NCBI GenBank assembly: GCA_008694505.1
Contig: VZDJ01007747.1
Location: 1,515,390-1,579,389, forward strand
Direction of reading: 5' to 3'
DNA: 64,000 bases
DNA from: Cyanoderma ruficeps
Lineage: Eukaryota > Chordata > Aves > Passeriformes > Timaliidae
Shown here: one piece after another, positions 1-26,658 of the stretch
Layout of the letters: every line of letters starts with the position of its first letter
Position numbering within the stretch: position 1 is the first letter of the stretch
Program-made: the position numbers and the translations under genes
The notes under the pieces: generated by a model
The model's input: the letters and a program-made list of their open reading frames with translations, nothing else
Databases searched by the model: none
What the model was told of the DNA's origin: nothing

Positions 1-553
1 ATCTCTCCAGTTATGTTTTTTGTTAAATTATATGAGTAATAATGCTTCAATATAATCTCCAACAAAAAAAAAATAATAATAACAACAGCCTTTGTATGCT
101 ATGTCTTAAAAATCTCTCTTTTTTGCATGCTGCTCCTTCTCTGTTGCTATTATTTCTGAGTGTTTTACAAAGCAATATATGATGCTGTGCAGGACTGGGG
201 GCATAGAAAACTTGAATTTTCCCTTTCCTAGACACTGTAGGTACAGACCAAAACCAAACCATCCCCTAGTTCAGGCACTCTCTAGATCTGCTTGTGCTGG
301 CATAGGGCTCAAAATGATCATTTGCACACACCTACTCCTAGCATTCCAAATACTTCAATTTTTACAGTGATTTTTTTTTTTGCCTGATTTTACCAATGGA
401 AAAAAAAATGAAGTTATTTTGTATTAATAAGAAATTCCTCAGCTTGGTTGAGCAAGCAGATACTGAGAAGAAAAGACAACTTTTATAATCCTTCTGCTGA
501 AAGGTTAATATGATAAAAACTCCATTCTACTTACACTGTAATTGTTCTTTCAG
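1..553 (+). other. EGF: EGF intron, 3' part
   Basis: AT-rich intron sequence leading to the first exon in the window. It holds an A-rich stretch with ATA/ACA repeats at about 61-90, short T and A runs at 369-379 and 400-408, and the acceptor with its pyrimidine run just before 554. No coding or RNA gene is visible. Confidence 0.85.
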
Positions 554-679
554 AAAAAGAAATCTGTGATTTGAACAGAGAAAAGTGCAGAAGAAGAATC
601 TGCAGGCCAGAATCAAGGACTCATCGGTGTAAATGTTCTAGTGGCTTTATTTTAAGTCGAAATAAACAGTTTTGTGAAG
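554..679 (+). CDS. EGF: EGF exon: EGF-like repeat 1
   Basis: First exon in the window, equivalent to human exon 6. The acceptor is TTTCAG before 554 and the donor is GTAATG after 679. Two bases finish the previous codon, 41 codons follow, and one base is left over. It encodes an extracellular EGF-like module with cysteine spacing C-x6-C-x4-C-x8-C-x-C-x12-C. It aligns with the human module containing C-x-C-A-E-G-Y by its C-K-C-S-S-G-F and N-K-Q-F-C-E segments. It is odd in being very basic between cysteines 2 and 4 (K-C-R-R-R-I-C-R), where human is not. It lacks the D-x-D/N-E-C calcium motif. EGF-like modules here act as spacers in the ectodomain; no ligand activity is implied. Confidence 0.93.
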
Positions 680-12360
<11,681 letters not shown>

Positions 12361-12523
12361 TGACAATTACTGGCCAGCTGCTGGGCTATATATCCCATGC
12401 TATGTTGAGGTTAATGACAGCATTTAAGTTCTTCATTCTGTTACCCAGCTGAATTTTATTCATTTTAGCAAAAGCATGTCTTTCTAACACTCTCTGCTTT
12501 TATTAATGAGTCACTTTGCATTG

Positions 12524-12576
12524 CACAGAGATATTCCCTGCCCTCACAGAGAAATTCCCTGCCCTCACAGAGAAAT
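12524..12576. repeat. 21-bp tandem duplication
   Basis: Two adjacent 21-base units beginning CACAGAGA and ending CCCTGCCCT differ at one base (ATATT against AAATT). A third partial unit of about 11 bases follows. The near identity suggests a recent event. Confidence 0.9.
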
Positions 12577-13695
12577 GGAAAGAATCAAAGATTAAAAATG
12601 TGGCTTGCTTTTCCCATGCATGGCTTCTTAGTTTAATTCAGGTTTTGCTGTGTTTATTGCATCAGTGAGTTGTATCGACATAAGAAGAAAAGGAATTAAT
12701 CTGGGTCGTTAAGGTCCTTGAGCAACAAACTTGTTTCTGCAATGTTGAACACTGGAAGGATTCTAAACACATAATAGATACCAAATGAAAAATGATTTTA
12801 AGATATACTGATAGTTCTTATGCCTAAGATTTGTACAGCTTGACACATGACTGTGTTGTTCTGGATCAAGAGAACAGAGGTGTTAGCAACAAGGAACTGT
12901 TGTACCACGTCTAAAGTAAACCATGTGTTTAAGAATCTTGTACATGGCAAATTAGTTTCTGGAGAGGACAATTCCTTTTGATCGTGGGATCTCTCTGGGG
13001 ATCATTTTGTAGGTAGGTGTGGATACAAAACATGGGCTCATAGCGAGGACTCATAGCCCAACACCACGACTGCCATGGGTAACTTTATGGTTACTCTGTC
13101 GAGCAGCCTCTGTTCTAGTCTGTGCTCTGGGAAGGCTTGTGTTCATCACCTATGCCAGATACCCTCCCAGTTCCTCACAGGTGAGCAGGGTGAGGTTCTG
13201 GAGGAATCAGCATTCTTCAATTTATAAGACATCAGAAGGCCCAAGAAGAGAAACTTTCCAGTCTTCTTTCTTCCTGTGCTGCACATATTCTGCTGTATGC
13301 TCCACCTTGCAGCAGATCTGCAAAGGAGGACCTTGAAGTCTGGTCAAAGTTTCATTTTGTTTCTCCACAAGGAGTAAGACAGTGTCTTACAGGGAGAAAA
13401 CAGAGAAGGAGAGTTGGAAGCTAGAAGCATTATAGAAACATGGACTATGAGAAAGGAGCAGTGATAAGGCTGTTTTGAGGTGAGAGAAAAGAATATCATC
13501 ATCTGTATGCAAGGAAGTGAAAGATATGAAGACCTGTAGGGGTATGAGTTTAGAGAAGCATGTCCTGATCATTTGCTAATGCTGTTAGTGAAGACTGGAA
13601 TTCAGTTTTTGTTTTTGAACAGCTATACACTGGAGGACAGGAAGGTGGCACCTCTTCATAGGTGTTCTGCTGTAACATGAATTTTTATTACAGCA

Positions 13696-13709
13696 GCTCC
13701 CTCTAGTGC
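13696..13709 (-). promoter_or_regulatory. Candidate CTCF site (intronic)
   Basis: On the minus strand the 14-mer is GCACTAGAGGGAGC. It fits the CTCF core pattern CCASYAGRKGGCRS at 12 of 14 positions. This is a motif match only; occupancy cannot be seen from sequence. Confidence 0.4.
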
Positions 13710-15582
13710 CCCTGTACTGAGAGCTCATTTAGTAGAGCTGCATGCAAAATAGGTAAACTATTTTTACTCTTCCACCTAACCCAGGTTCCAGCTGAAAGTA
13801 TAGCAGCCTGTTATAACCTGCCTGAGGCAACAAAGAACACAGCTATCCCTTTTGTTTGTGCAGTGGATCGCATTTGTGCTGCTCCCGCTATCTCCATTGA
13901 CTGACACTACACTTCTGATTTAAATCCTTAATGTATTCCCAAAATAAGAGGTTAATAAACTGCTGGTCAAAGCAGGGTGCTGTTTGTGAATAGTGCAAAC
14001 TACAGATCTTAAAATTGTGGGGGAATGTTTGATTGGGGACAGTATCTAGATCTTGGTCTTGTTCAAATTTAATGGGAAGAAAAGGTAAGAATGAAGATCA
14101 GTGATTAAGCATGGGCCAGTGGAAGTAGTGAGGTGCCGACAATAGACTCTTCAACATAACACTAAAGAACACTTAAATTAGAATTTAACACCTAAATTAG
14201 AATTTTTTTGTGAAGGATTGTTTTTCGGTTAATTTGTGAGGTGAACTTGAGATATACCAACCCATACTCCTTCGCCAGGATTCTAATTGTTATCTGTATT
14301 GGTTATCTCTTGTTTTATTTTCTTGTTTGCTTGCCTTTGTTTTTTAATTATTTTATTTTTAAGCTAATACATGTTGGTATCCCAATTTCATTACCGAAAT
14401 TAAACATCACCTTGTTGAGGTCTACATGAAGAAGCAAGAACACAGATCATAAAAATCATGTGCTTAGAAAACATACCTTTCAGAGGGACCCAGACTGCAG
14501 TGGTAGAGTGCAGTGCCACTGAGACTCCAAGGACCACAACAAAGCAAACCTGCTTCAGCTGGGAAGCATCCACTCTGAAGCCAGGTGTACATGCATGGAA
14601 GAACAGCATGTGTTTTTACCTTCCATTGCAAAAAGCTTGCCCAAAGACTACCTTGAAGGAAGGAGATTTCTGAGTTTATAGAAAAAAATGCATAGTCCCA
14701 TATGGACTATTGACAATTTTCTATCATGAGAGATTAGAAAGAGTCAGAATCATTTTGTAAAAATCTTTATGTCAGCCATTATTTATATGAAATTGTCCTT
14801 TGGATTCTGAATTGCTGAGCTTATCTCTGGAAGTCAAACTACAGATCTGAGTTTTCCCAGTGCAGATAATGTTGCACTACCAAGGAAAAGTTCCTGTGCT
14901 CTGAACTTGGGGTGGAATTTCTTGCAGCTACTGTTAGTCCTGTAATTGTTAGGTGCCTGGTTGAGGTTGATGCCTAAGATCCTGTTGTCATCAGTGAAAA
15001 GAGAGGAAGTTATCAGGATGACATATTGCCTCCTGTGGTTTATGTCAGCTGGCTATATGCCCCTCTGCATTGCACTTGTGTGTATTTTGGCACTTGCAGA
15101 GGCCACACGGTGGCTGTGGGGCCCTACCAGGAGTCAGTGGCTGCAGTGTCTGTAGCTGCCAGGCTGCCCCATGCCAGGATGCTTGTGCAGGATGACACAT
15201 GCCGTGAGCTCCTTTCCTTGTTGTGTGAAGACTGCAAAAGGGGCTGTGTACCTCAGCAGCTCTCTGCCAGGCCACTTAGTGGCAGAGGAGGGAGGTACTC
15301 TGGTTCTGAAAGGCTGATCCCAATGCTGCCTTAAGAAATGATGATGTGTGAGGAAGAAGCGCCTTGTGAACTGGATCTGGGAATGTGGGAAGTCACCAGT
15401 CACCAGAAGCATAGAGTATGTGCTGAGCCAGGCAAGTGTCACAGCCTCCCTTCCTAAGAGGACAGGCAACACGTGCCCGTGGTCCATTGCTCACAGACAC
15501 TTATCCCTCTCCATGGGAAATCAAAGTGGAGCTCTGGCTATGGCTAGGCCCCTGTGTTTGAAATTGATCTATATGCAGATAA

Positions 15583-16553
<971 letters not shown>

Positions 16554-16703
16554 GCGCAAATCCTTGCCTTTATAAGAATGGAGGCTGTGATCAGATCTGT
16601 GAAAACAGTTTTGGAATTATCCACTGCAAGTGCCATCCAGGATATCAGAAAACTCAAGATGGAAAATCCTGTCATGCTCTGGATTCTTCCAACTCAACAG
16701 CAG
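16554..16703 (+). CDS. EGF: EGF exon: EGF-like repeat 5
   Basis: The acceptor is TCATCAG before 16554 and the donor is GTACAG after 16703; phase is 1 to 1. It encodes A-N-P-C-L-Y-K-N-G-G-C-D-Q-I-C, then C-K-C-H-P-G-Y, D-G-K-S-C and A-L-D. Human has D-P-C-L-Y-Q-N-G-G-C-E-H-I-C and D-G-K-T-C-L-A-L-D. The six cysteines are intact. The exon runs about ten residues past the last cysteine into the linker and ends with N-S-T, a possible N-glycosylation site. The module caps the C-terminal face of the propeller, as in LDL-receptor relatives. Confidence 0.97.
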
Positions 16704-17480
16704 GTACAGTCCTCCAGTTACCAAAAAGATCCCCCCTCAAACCCTTGAGGATCCTGACAGGTAGCACTGGAAAAATTCACCTTGCTGTAACATAAGGAAT
16801 GATGGTTTCTCTGAAGAATGAAAATGCTGGAATGTTGTCTTTGGGACAACAAGACGACAGGCATGTCATCTGACCACTGTAATTTTTCCCTTGGCGTTTT
16901 AGCAGTGAAAAAGGTGTGTGCAATGCTGACAAGTATTGTGAGCAACGAGTCACATTTCTTCTCTTTTGTATTTGAGAAAACTCACCACTGAGTTTTTTTA
17001 GGAATAATTTGATGCCAGAAACAGGTTAGTCTGTGTTTCCCTGATCTTTTTCAGCCTTCTGATGTTTGCATTTTTTGTAGTGGAGTTTCTCACAGACTTT
17101 CATGTAAAAAAAGTGATGTTATTGTAAACTGTCCTTCTTAAATATCATTCCTCTCTTGAGCAGGGACAATTGATGGACTTCTGGTTTGACCAGTGTGGTG
17201 GGAGAGGTGGCAACATCATCTTCCAATCCATGGTCATTGTCCAAAATCTATATAAGAAGAAGTAGAAAAATAAACTTCCCTCTTTTTACCCTAACAACTT
17301 GACTATGTGCGTGTCATTCATTTTGTGTCCTATAAGAACAAGTCTGGGAGAATTCTGATATTTATTTTAAAAGGAAACCACCATGTTTATTGAGAGGTAG
17401 ACAAGTATTTGAAAATAGTAGAAACTATCTATTTCAGTAGATTTAAATATTACATGTTATTTTTTTCTTGTGTTTTTCAG
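16704..17480 (+). other. EGF: EGF intron
   Basis: Intron of 0.8 kb without recognised features apart from a T-rich acceptor tract before 17481. Confidence 0.85.
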
Positions 17481-17627
17481 GAAGTATCTCTGTGCACAAG
17501 AAGGTAATGCCAGTGCCACCACCAGAGACTGTGCCCCAGAGCACATGGAGCACTGGGATTTTTAAGGATGCAGACAATGGGGGAAAGCAGAAAATAATTT
17601 TTTTTATGGCTGAAATCATGGTATCAG
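17481..17627 (+). CDS. EGF: EGF exon: linker between module sets
   Basis: The acceptor is a T-rich run ending TTTTTCAG before 17481 and the donor is GTAGAG after 17627; phase is 1 to 1. It encodes a cysteine-free linker, rich in Pro, Lys, Ser and Thr (for example P-V-P-P-P-E-T-V-P). It ends M-A-E-I-M-V-S, where human ends L-V-A-E-I-M-V-S. Only this end is conserved, so the exon is fast evolving and probably an exposed stalk. A run of eight T at 17598-17605 sits inside the coding sequence (I-I-F-F-M) and could be prone to sequencing or replication slips; the frame is intact as given. Confidence 0.93.
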
Positions 17628-18256
17628 GTAGAGTTGAATGGTTATCTTCCTTGTGCTTACTTTGAAACTTTGAAAAGGTTGATGGAGCAGAAAGAAGTCA
17701 TAGACCTTAAGGAAAGGAAAGTTCATTGTTGAGACTGGTGGTATTCATGCTCTTAACCTTCTAACAAGAATTTAGGTCTGTGCAATTGTTCCAGGTAGGA
17801 CTGCTTTTTTGTTTGTGTCCCGATTCCTTGGCTATATCAACAAAAATTGGTGATATTATCCTGGTCTAGAGAACACTTCTAATTTGGAACACTTGAGAAA
17901 GTCTCTCCATTAGGTTTTTAAGTATATTGCATTCCTCTAAAAAAATTAAAATAAACCTATTGAATTCTACATATCTTCGATGACACTAGATCATTAAATT
18001 TTGCAATAGGTTTTGAATAAAATATTCAGAAATCCTTATACTAAATGACATGTCAACTCCATCTAGACAAAGAGAACAGCTTTAGTGATTGTATTGGCTT
18101 GGCAGTATTAATCTCGGAGAGCTAAGTTTCAAACTTTGACTGTATGTTCTGATTTTCTTAACTTTTTTTTAATGTAATATAGATATACACTACCTCCTTT
18201 TGTATTCCAAATACATCTAGTGGTTTGTTTGTTTGTTTGTTTTGCTTATGCTATAG
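17628..18256 (+). other. EGF: EGF intron
   Basis: Intron of 0.6 kb, AT-rich. A (TTTG)n tract at about 18223-18242 lies 14-34 bases before the acceptor and forms part of its pyrimidine-rich region. Confidence 0.85.
18223..18242. repeat. (TTTG)n microsatellite beside acceptor
   Basis: About four and a half GTTT units end 14 bases before the AG of the following exon. Length changes here would alter the spacing and strength of the acceptor region. Confidence 0.85.
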
Positions 18257-18373
18257 ATGAAGATGACTGCACTGCACTAGAATGTTATGTCAATGCAGAG
18301 TGTGTTTTGCTGGAAGACGGTGCTATGTGCCAGTGTTTGAAAGGATTTACCAGGAGGGGGAAATCCTGCTATG
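18257..18373 (+). CDS. EGF: EGF exon: EGF-like repeat 6
   Basis: The acceptor is GCTATAG before 18257 and the donor is GTAAAA after 18373; phase is 1 to 1. It encodes D-E-D-D-C-T-A-L-E-C, then C-Q-C-L-K-G-F-T-R-R-G-K-S-C. Human has D-Q-D-D-C-A-P-V-G-C and C-Q-C-L-K-G-F-A-G-D-G-K-L-C. The six cysteines are kept. The usual G-D-G turn is replaced by R-R-G, giving a basic pair in an exposed loop. Confidence 0.97.
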
Positions 18374-18568
18374 GTAAAAATAACATTATTATAACTTCTG
18401 AAAAATTGTGGATTGTGGGGGAGGAAGCAAATCTATCTCCTTTCACATTGGCAGCCCTGCTGTGCAAGGCATCAGAGAAAGGTCAATAGTATGAAAGGGA
18501 TGATGAGCAGACAGCATGTGAGATAAAATGGCTATGACATGCCTTTTTTCCCCCTTGAGCCATGAGGG

Positions 18569-18593
18569 TTAATATTAATCCTATTAATATTAA
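18569..18593. repeat. Perfect AT-rich hairpin
   Basis: TTAATATTAAT is followed by a three-base loop (CCT) and then ATTAATATTAA, giving an 11-bp stem. It lies within an intron. AT palindromes of this kind arise by chance more easily in AT-rich DNA; no function is claimed. Confidence 0.85.
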
Positions 18594-19067
18594 CAAGCAA
18601 TAGCAGGGATAATAGAACTATAATGTATTTATTTGTAAAAATTGACTAATTATAAAAGCTCAGTCCATAGACATGATAGCTAATGTATAATTTAGACATA
18701 AGGGATCTCTTCAAAATGAGTATTCCTGATGTAATGTTTATATAAAAGTATTGCTCTAGTTTCTTTCTAGCACTAGAAAAGGACTCTAACAGCCATGCAA
18801 GACATTGTTCAGGGTGGTCTTTAAGTTTTTGGACTTGTTTGCAACATAAATGGAAGAACGGTTTTGCTCTCACAAAGGTCAAGAGAGAAAGGTGTTAGAA
18901 ACAGAAAGAAAATATCATTTAGTATCTAAGCATGAAGACTCAGAAGAATTTATGTTACTATGAAAAGGGGAAAAAATTGTAAGCTGAAACAGGCATATAT
19001 ATTTTTTTCACCGTAGTACTTTTTTCTTTTTTTAAGCCTATGTGTTCTTTCATAAAACAAAGTTTCT

Positions 19068-19118
19068 AAGTGCTCTTAGAGGTCTTTTCCAACTTAATGG
19101 ATTCTATGATTCTATAAC
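19068..19118 (+). mobile_element. CR1 retroposon 3' tail
   Basis: GAGGTCTTTTCCAACTTAAT is followed by the terminal octamer-type repeat ATTCTATGATTCTATA, the hallmark of the 3' end of avian CR1 elements. Only about 50 bases are recognisable, so this is a very short 5'-truncated copy. Confidence 0.85.
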
Positions 19119-19409
19119 ATAAAGCTATTTTTAGATCAAATAATTTCCTCTGAACAGGTTTTTATTAAGCAAATGGTATTTGTGTTCTCCAGTTGATTGT
19201 ACCAGGTTGACTCTCTTGGATTTAAAACGCCCCCATCAAATTTCATGCCAAAAAAGATCACAAAGTCCTTCTCTTCCCATTTACTTCCCATGCACAAATG
19301 CCAAGTGACATCACAGTCTGAGGGAGATCCATGGTGCAGATGTTTCAGTTCATTGACTGAGGGGATGGTTTCCTGACCCCGGTGTCCTGTCCCTTGCTCT
19401 GCCCCACAG

Positions 19410-19535
19410 ACGTTGATGAGTGTGCTGCGCACACGGACCGCTGCAATCGGAGCGTGTCAGACTGCATCAACACGGAGGGGGGATACGTCTGTAAATGCCT
19501 GGAAGGCTACACTGGAGATGGAGTCCATTGCTATG
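19410..19535 (+). CDS. EGF: EGF exon: calcium-binding EGF-like repeat 7
   Basis: The acceptor is a strong pyrimidine run ending CCCCACAG before 19410 and the donor is GTATGG after 19535; phase is 1 to 1. It encodes D-V-D-E-C, then C-I-N-T-E-G-G-Y-V-C-K-C and G-Y-T-G-D-G-V-H-C. Human has D-I-D-E-C, C-I-N-T-E-G-G-Y-V-C-R-C and G-Y-Q-G-D-G-I-H-C. D-x-D-E-C plus C-x-N-x4-Y-x-C-x-C is the full calcium-binding and Asn-hydroxylation signature. N-R-S is a potential N-glycosylation site. Local GC is higher than in flanking introns. Confidence 0.98.
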
Positions 19536-23785
<4,250 letters not shown>

Positions 23786-23936
23786 AATCTACTGTTCCCC
23801 CAGCTCCTGTCAGCAATGAATACACTACAAACGCTGTGCAAGGTGATATTGTAGGATGTCCTCCTTCCTACGAGTCATACTGCCTCCATGGTGGAGTGTG
23901 CAATTATGTTTCTGATCTCCAAGACTATGCCTGCAA
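23786..23936 (+). CDS. EGF: EGF exon: spacer and N-terminal part of mature EGF
   Basis: The acceptor is TTTCAG before 23786 and the donor is GTAAGT after 23936; phase 1 in, phase 2 out. The first 24 or so residues are a Pro/Thr/Asn-rich spacer. The growth factor then starts at G-C-P-P-S-Y-E-S-Y-C-L-H-G-G-V-C and continues to D-Y-A-C. Spacing C-x7-C-x5-C-x10-C is exactly that of human EGF; H-G-G-V-C and Y-A-C are shared. The released peptide binds EGFR. Human EGF is cut after an Arg just before its first residue. Here no Arg or Lys lies between the exon-junction Lys and the first cysteine, so the N-terminus of the peptide must be made differently. Confidence 0.97.
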
Positions 23937-26493
23937 GTAAGTACAGAAGTTTGTATTTTCTCTGCTGAAAAATGGCACCCTTGGGATGCTACCCTCAGTT
24001 AACTGGGGCAGTGAAGAGTTTGTCCGTGTATGATCTGTTCATCACTCATGTCGCTCATTAGCATTCGAATCTCCCCTTTTCTGTAAGTGATCAGTGTAAT
24101 TTTCCATGCATGGCCACTCCATTCACACCCATTGCAGTCAATACTAGGATTGGATTTGCTCCCTAAGCACTTGATTCTTTACTTTGGAAATGGGAGGTAA
24201 GTTGTTAAATGACTTGAAAGCCGTGCTTTCTCTCTCTCCTGTACATGCCAGTGCTGACTTTCACCTCCCTGTGGACCTTGCTGTTCATGTGTAACATTCA
24301 CTGGGATGGAAGAGGGCACCTCTGTCTTGTCCTTGTTTGGGGCCAGGGAGCAATCTTCTGGTGTCAGCGTCATCCATTACAGAAAGGCAGGAAAGGGTAG
24401 GATATAATTGCCCCCTTAAAAACAGGGAGAGTTGCAATGAGGCCTCAAAATTGAGACCTACATCCCCTGTCAATATTTTTAACCCTGTAAATATTTTTGT
24501 GAAGCCTAATTCTGGGTTCCCCGAATGCAGGTACTGATAAAAGCAAGGAGAATCTCATCTCTCCAGAAGTCAGCCTTGGCTTGGTCAATGTGACAACCTA
24601 GTCCCATGGGGTAATAATTTCTTCAAAACTTTTAGTGCTGGCACTTAAATGTGTAATCTGATTATATTTGAAGTTGTACCCAGAATCTTTCTTCAAAATC
24701 CAGCATAATATCTTTACAATGGGACAAATCCAATGCCTGCTTTCTCCCCTGGGGTCACAGGTGGTAAGTGAGGACCTGTACAGGGGGTGGATCCTGTTCC
24801 AGGTTAGGCAAATCTCTCTCTGTGTCTCAGGCTTCCCTGTTCTGGAATATGAGTGGTTTCCCCTGCCTACACACCTCTGTACCTGTAAGAATATGAAAGG
24901 ACTGTGTCTCACGTACATATATGGGAACAAAGTCGATGCTTTGTGCTGTGGATTTCTTGAGCTCAGCAAAGCCCTTGGGCAACAACATTACAGGAGACAG
25001 ACTCATAGTCATCTTTGGTACTTGTTTTGAATTTTTAGTGTGACTTTTAGAGACATAATAAACTATTTTCGCCTCAGAAGTTTCTTCTCTTGAAATTGAA
25101 GAGTCTAAACCTGCAGAACTTCCAAATAGGATCACATTTTTAAAAATTTATTTGTTAAATGTTAGTGCATAATGAGAGTTCAAATGTACATATTTTCCAA
25201 TTTTGGAAGTGGAAGCAGTTAACAAATTTAAGAGCAACCGCGCTTAGCCATACCGTCGGGGTTTGTGTGTGGGTGTTGCTGGATTCCGTCGCCTCTGCGT
25301 CCTCACTAGATGGCAGCATTCATTCACGTAGGCTCTAACTATTGACTACCAAAGAGAAGGAATGGAAAAATGTTATCCAGCAAAAATCACACACCAAATG
25401 TGATTTGTGTTTTAATTAATAAAAGACCTTACAATAGAAGGTAGATCTGCCAGAAGGTTTGAAATTCATTGTAATTTAACATTAACAAATTAACATTTTT
25501 TCTGTCTTCCAGCATACATACATTCTAAATCGTAACAGAATGCGAGTGCCTGTGCCTGACTTAATAATGAATACTGATATAATGTTTTCATGACATTAGT
25601 AAAGGCTGCTTCATGTCAAATCCTGCTTCTTTTTTTCTCATTTAACTAGCTCTTGGACTTGAGTAAAATTAGACCAATTAGAATTGCGGTGAATTGAGCC
25701 TACATTGCTGAGGGATTGTTACAAACTCACTGGACTTTTCATTTTTTCCATTCATTATTTATGTGTCTTGCCATGCATAGTAAAACTAGGCTGGGATTGT
25801 TTTTTGATGTATTTCTCACTTTCTAGTAATTTTGATTTAAGGGTTTCATGCGTCGATATTTCTATGCTGGGTTTTACAGTGGTAAAACCAAACAAATAAA
25901 CAAAAACTGGCTACAGAAGAAGCTTATATGAAAAGTAACTTTTGAAGATATTTCTAAGCACCGTGGATGGGATTTTTAAAGCATTTTCATTCATCTCTAA
26001 TTTTAAAGTAAACATTCAGATTAAAATTTGATTCTCCTAATCAAGTCACTCTGAAAATATGAGTCAGTTCTATACTGCCTACTTTAAAGAAAGGGGAGCT
26101 AGCTGCTGAAAGAAGTTAAACTGAAAATCCTAGGGAAACACCAATCACACAGCAGGATTTACAGGATTTAAGAAAATTTTTTCTTCTGCTTTTTACCCAT
26201 AGGAATCTGGTAATGACAACCTCTCTGTATAATTCTATAGGCGATTCAATAGCAGTAAAAAAAATAACAGTACAAAAAGAAAAAATAAGAAAAAAAATAC
26301 AAATACCTTTAATACTGGATTCCACAGGTTTCGACAGCATTCCTTCACAATAATTTTGTCGTCCCCACTGCTAAACTCAACCAGATGTTTCTGTAGCGGT
26401 GCTCAGTGGCGAATGAATGCTCAAAGTGGCTGAAGTGGTGGCCTGTGGCTGTGCCCTGCCGCCCACTGCAGCGTGTCCCTCTTTCCTTGGCAG
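23937..26493 (+). other. EGF: EGF intron, 2.6 kb
   Basis: AT-rich intron that interrupts the growth factor between its fourth and fifth cysteines, the conserved position of the split in human EGF. A short CpG-containing island at about 25230-25325 carries a CTCF-like motif. An A-rich patch lies at 26258-26301. No other gene is recognised. Confidence 0.82.
25303..25316 (+). promoter_or_regulatory. Candidate CTCF site (intronic)
   Basis: TCACTAGATGGCAG fits the CTCF core CCASYAGRKGGCRS at 13 of 14 positions. It stands at the edge of a small patch with about six CpG (25238-25300) in otherwise CpG-poor intron, which suggests selection or an unmethylated state. Binding itself cannot be judged from sequence. 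Confidence 0.5.
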
Positions 26494-26658
26494 CTGTGTG
26501 ACGGGCTACGTGGGGGAGCGCTGCCAGTTCAGCGACCTGGAGTGGTGGGAGCAGCAGCGCGCCGGGCAGGCCAAGGTGCGGAACATGGCCATCACCGCGT
26601 GCGCCGCCGCGCTGGCCCTGCTGCTGCTGCTGGGCCTCCTGGCTGCCTACTGCCACAG
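26494..26658 (+). CDS. EGF: EGF exon: C-terminal part of mature EGF and membrane helix
   Basis: The acceptor is CCTTGGCAG before 26494 and the donor is GTACTG after 26658; phase 2 in, phase 2 out. The first base completes Asn, then C-V-T-G-Y-V-G-E-R-C finishes the EGF fold (C-x-C-x8-C). F-S-D-L-E-W-W-E-Q-Q-R follows. The G-E-R-C arginine and the D-L leucine correspond to receptor-contact residues Arg41 and Leu47 of human EGF. The Arg in W-E-Q-Q-R matches the human C-terminal cut after W-E-L-R. A helix of about 21 residues (A-I-T-A-C-A-A-A-L-A-L-L-L-L-L-G...) crosses the membrane and ends Y-C-H-R. The exon is strikingly GC-rich, with a CTG run coding for the leucines. Confidence 0.98.

Larger units (their letters stand above)
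18374..19409 (+). other. EGF: EGF intron with CR1 tail and AT hairpin
   Basis: Intron of 1 kb carrying a perfect AT-rich inverted repeat at 18569-18593 and a CR1-type 3' tail at 19068-19118. An antisense open frame at 19136-19432 overlaps the next exon and looks accidental. Confidence 0.85.
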
